From Pteria penguin (taxonomy: Eukaryota; Mollusca; Bivalvia; Pterioida; Pteriidae): a DNA stretch of 64,000 nucleotides. A model generated the notes under the pieces. It saw only the letters and a list, made by a program, of their open reading frames with translations, ran no database searches and had not been told where the DNA came from. The translations under genes and the position numbers were made by a program. This document shows, piece after piece, positions 52,318 to 62,240 of this stretch (position 1 is its first letter; every line of letters begins with the position of its first letter). The stretch covers positions 54,221,501-54,285,500 of the forward strand of contig CM068587.1 in NCBI GenBank assembly GCA_035048485.1, in the 5' to 3' direction.

Positions 52318-53429
52318 CCATATATTACAAATTAAATCAAACTCCTTGCTCATAACACCAAAACTAAGTCGTTCATACTTATTCCATGTAAACTCTTAAC
52401 ATACAAGAGGTGAAAATGGGTCCGAGGCGCTCATTTCGCTACTCAAAAACTTCAAATGCCACTTGAGTGTTTCGGAAAAGAAATAATTATTTTTGTTGTT
52501 ATAAGCAAAAACTTTTAATATGAAAAGTTGTCTAGTTTTACACATTTTACAATAGGTGTTGTGTTTTGACAAAGTTAAGACAGAGCATGATTTAACGGGG
52601 TTGTACCAAGCAATTGCACACACTGTAGCATAAGCACAATAGAGCAGAATCTTAATTGTCGCCATAATATTGGAGTCAGGGTCCGGCGCCATAAACTAAG
52701 AAAATATTTAAGTCAATTATTTCATTTTAATTTATTCCATTATCAAATGTTCAAATAAATTGTCATGCGGAATGGTTTAACTCTATTTATCGATAAAATA
52801 AAACTCAATAAAATCCAAATTCCAGTTATTAATTCATTGTTGAACAGAAAAATGTGAAATTATGACTTCAATATTTTCTCAGTTGATGGCGACGGACCCA
52901 GATCTGTTTACAGTCTAACGAGGGAGAAATTAGCAATATTTGACAATTTTTGATAAAAGTCATTTAGTAGCTGGAGGTCTGATCACTAGAAATAAACCAA
53001 TCAAAATTTTGTACAAACACACTTTCTTTTCAGCATATTGCACAAGGGTATTTTCTTATAAGACTTGTATTGGCAAATGAATAATCAATGGCCATATCAC
53101 AAGCACGATATAAAATAAATAAAATGATTTAACAAATACATTGTATACTTAATTTATTATAGAGAAGTTAAACATGTATATCACCCGATTTCATTCACAT
53201 CAGCCTTTAGTTGGTAGCCGCAAGACATGGCCCTACTTTGATGAGGTTTACAGTTGATAGTCAATGTTTAGTGGTAAAGGAAATCCTTTCGGCAAGAAAG
53301 TATTTCATTCTGTTGATAAAAGTGTATTTTTGATATTTGACAAAGTCATGTACAAAGAATTTGAAAAAAAAACGACACAGAAAATAGTTTTATAAAAATA
53401 CCGTTTATCTAACCTTCATTTCCCCTCTT
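51952..53429. other. region 3' of FANCM, part may be its 3' UTR
   Basis: AT-rich with no gene recognised. Minus-strand AATAAA (plus TTTATT at 53153-53158) is a candidate polyadenylation site about 660 bp past the FANCM stop. An (AT)n tract lies at 52250-52315. Confidence 0.4.
52250..52315. repeat. (AT)n microsatellite
   Basis: An uninterrupted 66-bp alternating TA run. Confidence 0.97.
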
Positions 53430-53645
53430 TTTTTGTCCCCCACTTTTCGCGAAAGCGTGGGGACATTAAAGCTTATTCGTCTGTCCGTCCGTCTGTCACA
53501 AAAACTTTAACATTGGTCAAAACTTTTTAATCTACGTCTTACGGTTAAAAAGTTATGACCAAAGTGAAAGTTTTTGTGACAGACGGACGGAAGGACAGAC
53601 AGACGGTCAGACGAATGAGATTTAGCGAAAAGCGGGGGACAAAAA
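53430..53645. mobile_element. Symmetrical GTCCCCC-ended element
   Basis: The left end TTTTTGTCCCCCACTTTTCG and the right end GCGAAAAGCGGGGGACAAAA are inverted repeats. The interior CTGTCCGTCCGTCTGTCAC pairs with GACAGACGGACGGAAGG further right, so the whole 216 bp can fold. It is related to 4070-4529 and sits just past the FANCM stop codon, possibly inside the 3' UTR. Confidence 0.8.
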
Positions 53646-53813
53646 TGAACAAGAAAAGAAGCATTGTTCTGTTTATCGATTATAGATTTGTACAAAATTA
53701 CCGATCTTTCCCAATTAAAAAATAATAAACGATGGATTATGTTTTAAAATCGATCAAGGATAACAATAACTAACGAGGGGCGAGGCATTATTGAAAGGCT
53801 GTGCGAATTGTGG

Positions 53814-56800
53814 CTATCTAACCTTAGATGTGGACGGAATCATCCGGGCATCAAATGTTCTGTGTAAGTAATTATACACTTCTGTGGCTCTCTGCTGGTT
53901 CATGCACCCCTTAAGTTTGATGGTCCCAACACTACTTCTAATAAACTCCGAAACAGTCCGAAAATTATAGCATAAATTGAGGGCATTTACGTAAGTGACT
54001 TTTGGTACAGATGTATAGAACTTCAGTTGCTCCTGTTTCTCGGCATCAAGGTCCACAGGTACAGTTATGGTGAACCTCTTCCGTTTTTCACTTTGACACA
54101 ATTCTGATATGAGAACTGCAGTGTCCGTTTGATTTTCTGTAAAGTACAAGGTCACTTTTGATTGCACGAGTTGGACTAGCGTTTTATCCACATATTTAGT
54201 CCAATGTAATGGTTTATGTCCCTTATCATCCCCCTTTACCTTGTCCTTTTCTATTATCAGACAAGGTCGTTCGTAGAGTTCCACCATAGTCCGTACTCGC
54301 TCTACTAACTTCTCCCTGAAAGCACCATTACTGAATTCTCCCCATTGTTTCCTGTCGACACAGATCCTATTGCTTAAAATGTAATCACAACCTTCAAGCT
54401 GTGCCGCCACCACATGCATCTTATGCAAGAACCGTAAATCTGATATCAAGTCCTGACTCCCATTTATCTCCCTTGAGTCTACGATCACCACAATTCTATC
54501 ATTTGGCCCTGTATTAGTTAAGGGGGTTACTAAAAGATTGGACTCTTGTGCCTCCTTGAAGTCTTTACTCTCCTCTGTAATGGTGTTTGAAAAAGTATTA
54601 ACATTTGTCATCATTTTCTGCTTATATTCTTCTTGCTTTTTGCGTTGTCTTTCTAATCTTTCTTCTCTCTCACTTTTAACACTTGGAGAATTAGAAATAC
54701 TAGTTTTGAAAGAATGTGTCCGTGCTGTTTCTCCTCCCACTTTTTTACCTTTCATCTCAAGCCTCGATTTCAATGATAAAACCATGTCGGGCGAATCATG
54801 CGCAGATGTTGAAGCTACTTCTTCATTCACTAGGGAAATATATTCAACGTTATTACCCGTATTGTCATCACTACTTCCACTCGAAGAAAACATTACACGC
54901 TTTTTCATACTGTTTCTTTTCACAGGAGTTTCCTCCATCAAACTCGAGTTCTCTACCCTAGAATCTTCCTCGCTAGAAGAGTCATTATGAACTTTAATTC
55001 TTCTTCTACCCTTTCCAACTTTCATTTTCATTTTCTGCGGAACACATGGTTTCGACCATCGCGTCCTCCTGCCAACACACGTGATGTCCTGCATTAATGT
55101 GACCTCTCCAAGGTCATTGTAGGACATATCCTCTTCGTCCTCCTCTTCCTCATCGACACAGAAACTGTCTTGGAGGTACTGAGATTCCTCAGCCTCTGGA
55201 GGCTGTGAAAACACATCCATATCGTGATCGTGACCATACTTCAGCTTGAATCTCCCAGGAAGATTAACAGCTGGGCTGCGCACAGATTTCAGATAAATGG
55301 CCTGCATTTCGTCTGCTGTTCTTTGAGAAAGTTGAGTAGCCTCCCCTACAAAGCTATCGTCATAGCGATCCAACTCGCTGCCTTCGAAATCATCAGAGGA
55401 CAACCCTTCTTCATCTGAAACCTCTGCCTCTTCATCCAAAAACATATTCCCCGGCGATTTAGACGTCCGTTTCGTCGAATCCTGCTTTTTGTTCTTCTGC
55501 ATTCTCCAATTACTGCACTTAACGTTACCAACTTTAGTTTTTGAAACTTCAAAATCAAAATCGTCATCATCGCTCATATCGTCAGGAGTATTAAATGACA
55601 CGGCCAGAGTTTTCTTTCCAGTACTTCTGCCGGCTATGTAACTATCATCTTCACTGGATGTACTTTTAATGTTTGATTTTTGCTGACATGTTTTCAGAGG
55701 TCTTACCGGAGTTTTAAAATCGTTGTCCAGCTGAATTTCAGACCTATCTAATGCATCAGGAGTAACAGGTGAATCAATAATGGCCACTTTCCTCTTTTTA
55801 CGCACAACGAAACTGTCGTCTAAATCAGATGTCGGACTTTTAAAGGTTTCATTGTACTTGTTTCTCAATGGAGAGTCTTTACCTTTATGGAGTGATGCTG
55901 ATGATGTTGTCGCAATCTCTTGTGTAGCAGTTTTCAAACTCTCCCTGATCGCTAGCGCTAGTTGTTGTTCAAAATCCATATCTTCTATCATTTCGTCATC
56001 CAATGTTCTAGCGTTCATATGAGAAGTATTTTGTTCAACATCATTATTATTTCTCGTTCCTGGAGACTGTTCTGGTAGTAATGCATGCACCCCTCCCTCT
56101 CCCAACGCATACTCTGTCTCTGGTGGCTGCTGACCCAGATTCCACATGCTTTCGTTATTCTCTGCATCAGATTCCACATCTTCATCTCCATCATGGTCAC
56201 CTTTTGTATAGTTTAGTCCAGATTTAACCTCGCCCTCTCCAGGACGACTCTCCTGTTTTTTTTCTGATACCTGTGTTAAAAATACACATTCTTCAATATC
56301 ATTGAAGTTATTTTCTGAGACTGCCTCAAAAGCATCTTTTACACCATGAGTGTCCTTGACCTTGGTTGTTTCACCATAATTCACACTTGACGCTAAAGAC
56401 TTGCGGCTTCTCAACATGGTCTGACTGAATGTTTTGGAGAAAGATTTTTGTGATGACTGACTTGCACACGGAGACGGAGGAATGATATCAGCATTAATAT
56501 CGAATCCTAAATCAAAACTCGGCAACATATCGTCCAGACTGTCGTCTGATATATCTAATTCAATATTTTCATCTATTTTGTCTTTTTCGTTTTGAAATAC
56601 CACTGTGTTCTCATCACTTTTATCAGATGAATCAGTGTTTTGTTTTCCACTTCCATTCAACATGCTGTCTTCTTTGTTACGGATATTTTCGTTGAGTGGT
56701 GTACCCTTCATGAAATGGTCACTATTTTTACTCGGCATTTCTTCGCTATCATGAACACAAGCCAAAGCCTGAGTAAAAGTGAACTGGGTCTCTGTTGACT

Positions 56801-58894
56801 CAACACTCTGATTTGAACACAGCCTCGAATCTGTATTCACATTTATTCCATCGATTTCATCAAACCCTTCAAGTTTTGTATTATTATTTGTGTACAATTC
56901 TCTTTTGACACCTCTTTCATCCACATTTTTGGAAGCAAACCTAGATCCTTCATTGTTTCCTTTATCATTTTCTTCATTGCTAAAATCGTCTAAGAGAAAA
57001 TCTCTTGATGACACAAGCATGAACGTTGCTTGAGTGTCTTGAAATTCATCTTCGCTTGAGCCACTTTCCTCATGTATATTTTCACTCTTGACATTTTCAT
57101 TTTTTGAAAGTTTCTTCCTCTGCAAACTCCTCACATCTTTCTCACTTATTAAGGCATCATGCTCCTTAGTACTTTGGGGCTTTACCGACACAGTTTCTTT
57201 TTTCACAATTTCTGTTTTCTCCAAGTCTTTGTCATTAAAGTCATTATCAATTCCAAATATTTCTCCCAAGGCAAAATTTGTCTGTGTTGGAAAAGGATCA
57301 TCAAACTCGTCGTCATCACTTAAAAGTATATCATCTTTATTTGCATCACACGCCATTTTATCTTTCATTGATGTTTTGGAAGCTTGTTCTTTACTTTGTT
57401 CAGTAACAGATTCTTCGATTCCAAAAACCTTCGAGCCTAAAGTAAAATTTGTTTGGGTTGACATGAAATCTAAACCAGATTTGTCGTGTGTATCTGATTT
57501 GTTTTCTATCTTATTTTCATTTTGCACAGCATCTTTCAAATGATGATCAACCACAGAAATATCACCAGGTTGTTTACAGATTTCCTCTGGCACAGATTTT
57601 GATATGGAATCTTTTTGCCTTTTATTTTCGCTTGACTGATTTAATTGATTTCTGGTTCTGCATGATTGATTCACCATCACTGATACCGGAAAGTCTTGTT
57701 TTGGCACAGATATTTTTGGCTTCATTTTAATTTTGCTACTCACACTGTCGACATCAATGACTTTGGAAATTTTGTCATATTTAACACTGTCTGAAACACG
57801 TAAAACTCTTTCACTTAGATTAGAACTTTCATTAAAAGAAATGTCTTTCTGCTTTGTTATTTGATTTATTTCCATATTTTCATCCACTGTCATATTCCTG
57901 ATAATTCTTGCACTGTTTTCCTTCTCCCATTCATCTACAAGCTGTAGCAGATCAAGAGGAGGTAACTCCTGCAGATTACATACCAGGTTAGTGTGCTCTT
58001 CAACAACCTGATGTGAAGGTGGGGAAGGTATACTTTCCATACATCCCTCTAGGTTTTCTGTTGGAATATTTCTATTTCCAGAATTAAAGCCAGGAAGCAA
58101 ATGAGAAAAGGCATTACACTCCTCCCCTTTTAACTTATCACAGTCTTCTACCTTATTAGATTCTTCCTCCTCTTTACTATTAGTCATCATCCCCCTTTCT
58201 TTCTGTTCAGCACTAGAATCCTTCTCTATAACATTAAGCTCGCACTTTTCTGTCATTTCAAAATCATTGCTGTCTGAATCCTCAATTAGCTCTACTATCG
58301 TAGCATTTCCAAGAGAAGCACCCTTCGTTCCTTTTTTACCTTTCGGTGATATCTTTTTTAAAGTGTTAGATTTATTCTTTACACAGAATCTATCCAATGT
58401 GCCAGCACACTTCTGAGGTTTTTTCTCTTTAGATTTTTTCTTTATCCTGTTTTTTTCTAATTTATCACATACATCCTTTGTCAACGCCACAGACTCCACA
58501 AGATTTATGTCCCTCACAACATTTTCTGCATTCTCTTCTATGACAACAGAATCTAAATGTGATTCTTCACAGTTAGCACTTATATTTAAATCCTTTTTTC
58601 CTGCTTTGTTGAAGTCTGATTTGTTTTCACCAAAATCCATCGCTGGTAGATCTTCATCACTATTTGAACAAGAATCGGATTCAAAATTTGGCAGAGTTTC
58701 ACTTCGCCTGACTTTAATTTTAACATTTGTCCTTTTAATGCCCTTTTGCAACCCTTTGTTTTTGTCTGACACCTTAGGTATCTGGACTCCCTTCTCTGTT
58801 CCTTCTTCAGTATCCTCCTCCTGAAGTAAATCCTCCTTATTCAGAAGTAATCTCATCTCTTTTCCATAGACATCATCATTAGGGTATTGGTGCT
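53814..58894 (-). CDS. FANCM: FANCM, last exon (C-terminal two thirds)
   Basis: A single 5,081-bp exon after acceptor TTTTCTGCAG, encoding about 1,692 residues to the stop (numbering from the Met at 58856). It is mostly an acidic, Ser/Asp/Glu-rich linker. Features in order: candidate SUMO motif IVELIEDSDS (187-196); TQTNFTLGSKVFGI and TQTNFALGEIFGI (467, 524); SFDLGF (780-785), matching the RMI-binding MM2 motif of human FANCM; ubiquitin-interacting motif at 958-975; a block at 1137-1236 conserved with vertebrates (TQLSQ, MQAIYLKSVRSP, DSFCVDEEE); coiled-coil-like 1393-1415; ERCC4 nuclease-like domain 1453-1600; tandem HhH region 1610-1672. FANCM is a fork-DNA translocase that anchors the Fanconi core complex and the Bloom-TOP3A-RMI dissolvasome at stalled forks; the ERCC4-HhH part binds FAAP24 and DNA. 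The helicase half is encoded to the right of the window. Confidence 0.96.
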
Positions 58895-61001
58895 CTGCAG
58901 AAAAGAAAGCAGAAAAAGGGTCAAAGTCATTAGGTAAACAAGAGGCCCAAGTTGGCCTATATCGCTCACCTGAGTACCTAGATGATCAGTCATGCAGGAA
59001 GGAAGAATTCATTTATTTTTGCATTACTGTGACTAAGTCTACACAAATGTTGAAAATATGTCAAATTTTATTTCAGACCAGAATAAAAAACAACACTTTT
59101 TTGCACATCCATTCAGGTGATTTTGATATCAAGCATTTGCTTTGTCTCTGCAAGATGTGATTCAGGGCAACAAGTTAGTCATTTTCTTTAGGTGGGGCCT
59201 TTTGTTGACTGATTTCAAGTCTGGGTCATGAACAACAATTGTTTCAAATATTGTCCAGATCCAACTTAAAATGGCCTAATTTCATATGTTGAGTGTTGAG
59301 AAACATCTAAAAACTTATTTAGATGTGTAAAGAAATGAAAAAAAAAATTCTGACTACAGCTGGATTTGAACCGCTACTCTCCAAATTTTAATTACCATGA
59401 AGTGGTATGTGTATCATTGTGAGACCTAGTTTTTTAGACATGGTGGCATTACCTGTTGACCAGTTTGGATGAAATGTACAAAATTGATAGAGGACCTATA
59501 GTACTTCATGTATACCATGTTTCATTAAAATCTTTCACATGGTATAACAACAGAAGTTAAAAATGTGAAGAATTGTTCATATACACCCTTATTTGGAAGT
59601 CTTAAAAAATTCATAGAAAATCCAAAAATTGAGATACTGACAAAATTCTTTCAAAGTAACATTCCTTACCATAATTATGATCACAATAGTCCATAAGAAA
59701 TCATTTTTATCAATTAACTAGGAAATATGACACTTTTCTGCATTGAAATCACCAAGTCCAAACAATTCTAAAATTTGATTTTGGAAGGGAACCAAAATGA
59801 CAATATGTTTTTACAGATCCTTCTAGATCATTTCAATGCATTCTGTTTGTCTCTGTATACAGCCAGTATGAAGAAGAATATTGTCAAAGGAGGGTACTCT
59901 TTTGTGACCTACTTTTGACTATGGTGGTGCCACCTGTAAAGAGGTCTGGACGAAAACAACAGAATTTGAAGAGGATCATAAGTGATTTACTTCTACCAAG
60001 ATTTATTAAAATCCTTCCAACAGTTTTGCAGAAAAAGTTGAAAATGTGACAAATGGCCAACTCCCCCCCCCCCTTTTTTTTGGAAGTCTTAAAAAATTCA
60101 TAAAAAAATCCAAAAATTGAGATATTGACAAAATTCTTTCACAATAATATTCCTTACCATAATTATGATTAAAATAGTCATTAAGAAATCATCAATATCA
60201 ATTAACTGAAAAACATGACACTTTTCTGCATTGAAATTACTAAGTCCAGAAACATGTCAAAAAAGTGTAAATTTCTATTTGACAGATCTTAACCCCACAC
60301 ACAATTATGCACTGGTTTAGGAGGACAACATTTTTGAAGAGGGGTACCGTTTTGGGCACTTTTAACCCCGCCCTGGATCCACCCCTAGGGGAATCTGGAT
60401 CCCGAACACAATATTAATAGGGGACCATGAGTACATCATTTATACAAAGTTTGATCCAAATCTGCACTGCGGTTCCAGAGAAGAAGTCGAAAATGTGAAA
60501 TAGTTAACGACGGACGGACGATGCACTATGACTATAGCTCACTTGAGCATTTGGCTCAGGTGAGCTAAAAAGGTCCAGCCAAAAAGAATAAAATAGTAAA
60601 GATCACTCTCTTCTCAAGGAATTCAAGGCCAATATAAAAGTTTGTGGACAGACAGACTGATAAAATGACTAACAGGCAGTACAAAAGCAAACATGATGAT
60701 CTCAAATTTATTGAACAGTGGAGCTTGATGTTTGATGTAATAGAAACATTGGTCTTTTTGGTATGTAACAGCCTCATCTGAATGAAGTATGTCATAAATG
60801 ACGTCTATGACTGTGACTTCCCTCTGATTGGTTGAAATTTGGTCCAGGAATTTATAAGTTCCATAGAGATGAACATTATAATACTTACTACATAAAAAAA
60901 GACTCTCAGGAAGATACATATTATACTTATTTACAGATAATGCTGAATTCTAAAACCGTATGTAAACTAAACTGCAGATATATATAATCAGTGTCCCTTA
61001 C
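58895..61001 (-). other. FANCM last intron
   Basis: Donor CAAG|GTAAGG lies at 61001 and the acceptor at 58895. Most of it (58938-60570) is one bivalve-type repeat element. No additional exon was recognised. Confidence 0.8.
58938..60570. mobile_element. AGAGGCCC...CTCACCTGAG repeat element, internally duplicated
   Basis: The left end reads ACAAGAGGCCCAAGTTGGCC then CGCTCACCTGAG. The right end reads TATAGCTCACTTGAGC then GGCTCAGGTGAGCTAA, so CTCACCTGAG and CTCAGGTGAG form terminal inverted repeats. The interior holds two diverged copies, offset by about 480 bp, of a segment containing GGAAGTCTTAAAAAATTCAT and ATGACACTTTTCTGCATTGA. I recall the same end sequences from bivalve genomes; class not assigned. 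Confidence 0.7.
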
Positions 61002-61137
61002 CTTGAAGCTCTATAAACTGTACAAGGTCTACAAAGTCTCTGGTCTTCCTGGTATGCTGAACAAAGTGCACAGGTTGTAAGACATTCTGCCAAGGCATCC
61101 ATTCTGTCAGGGACAGGGTAGTGTCACCACACTCAGA
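61002..61137 (-). CDS. FANCM: FANCM, penultimate exon
   Basis: A 136-bp exon flanked by acceptor GTGATACAG and donor CTTCAAG|GTAAGG. It encodes 45 residues plus one base. TTLSLTEWMPWQNVLQPVH and RDFVDLVQFIELQ correspond to the conserved LSLTEW...WQ...H...HFI.LMQ.IE segment that follows the helicase in human FANCM. The leftover G joins AG of the next exon to make Glu (ELQ-EHQYPND), so the phase is exact. It is too short to show as a long open frame. Confidence 0.9.
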
Positions 61138-61300
61138 CTGTATCACAAAAAAGACAAAGATAGAATGTAAAAAAATCCACCTAACAAATTGGTCTCTCTA
61201 GGCCAAGCAAAATCAGGTTTAGATTTCATCAGTGCAGCAGTAGCACTTGTTTGGGAGATGGGTTTTTTTTTTGGTTTCTTGGTTTACTTCATACCAAGAT

Positions 61301-61510
61301 TACTTCAGTAGTGGATTAAGAGGGGTGTCTGGGCCCCTCTTTTTTCATCACAAATTTACAAGGCATATATAGATGATAAAACGGAAAACACTCATACCAT
61401 ATGTGTAAAACTCCAGATTTTGCACTAAAAATGGCAGAGTATTTTGCTTAATACTTGACCTTCACATGTGGGTCCTCCTTTTTGAAAATCATGGATCCAC
61501 CACTGTACTT
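61301..61510. mobile_element. MITE of the CAGTGGCGGATCCAG family with 5-bp TSD TACTT
   Basis: The element (61306-61505) starts CAGTAGTGGATTAAGAGGGG and ends GGATCCACCACTG, and TACTT flanks both sides. Relative to 51799 it is inverted. It lies in the FANCM intron. Confidence 0.8.
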
Positions 61511-61540
61511 CACTTATATTGTGATGGATTCCTTTTAATG

Positions 61541-62240
61541 CAGTGCACCTGGAGATAGACTTATATGCTAATGGCCCACCTGAAGCAGTGAGGGATGTTT
61601 TACATGTAGTATACCTGGAGATAGACCTATATGCTCCGGACCCACCTGAAGCAGTAAGGGATCTTTTACATGTAGTATACCTGGAGATAGACCTGTATGT
61701 TCCGGATCCACCTGAAGCAGTGAGGGATCTTTTACATGTGGTACACCTGGAGATAGACCTATATGCTTCAGACCCACCTGAAGCAGTGAGTGATCTTTTA
61801 CATGTAGTACACCTGGAGATAGACCTATATGCTTCAGACCCACCTGAAGCAGTGAGGGATCTTTTACATGTAGTACACATGGAGATAGACCTATATGCTT
61901 CAGACCCACCTGAAGCAGTGAGGGATCTTTTACATGTAGTACACCTGGAGATAGAGCTATATGCTACGGACCCACCTGAAGCGGTGAGGGATCTTTTACA
62001 TGTGGTATACCTAGAGATAAACCTTTATGCTATGGACCCACCTGAGCAGTGAGGGATCTTTTACATGTAGTACACCTGGAGATAGACCTATATGCTCCGG
62101 ACCCACCTGAAGCAGTGAGGGATCTTTAACATGTCACATCTATTGTGATCTGAGCTCTCAGTTTTCACTGCCTCATCGGAAAAATTGGTCACCCCTGAAC
62201 CTCCAGTGAGAATCAAGCTCATGTCCTCACACTCACAAGT
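61541..62240 (-). repeat. 66-bp minisatellite (9 copies) inside a reverse-oriented SINE
   Basis: Units contain CACCTGGAGATAGACCTATA then CACCTGAAGCAGTGAGGGAT and CTTTTACATGTAGTA (61541 to about 62132). The second part is the complemented SINE body word of 47750 and 50930. Immediately after the array the SINE continues in order (TTTTCACTGCCTCATCGG at 62161, then a decayed head), so the array lies within one SINE copy. The 22-residue open frames come from the 66-bp period. Confidence 0.88.

Noticed and set aside
54538..58824. Plus-strand open frames of 60-151 codons under the FANCM exon
   Set aside because: Antisense shadows of the large FANCM exon with no recognisable domains.
61543..62052. 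169-codon open frame with DPPEAVRDLLH repeats
   Set aside because: 66-bp minisatellite derived from a SINE, in a FANCM intron and on the opposite strand.
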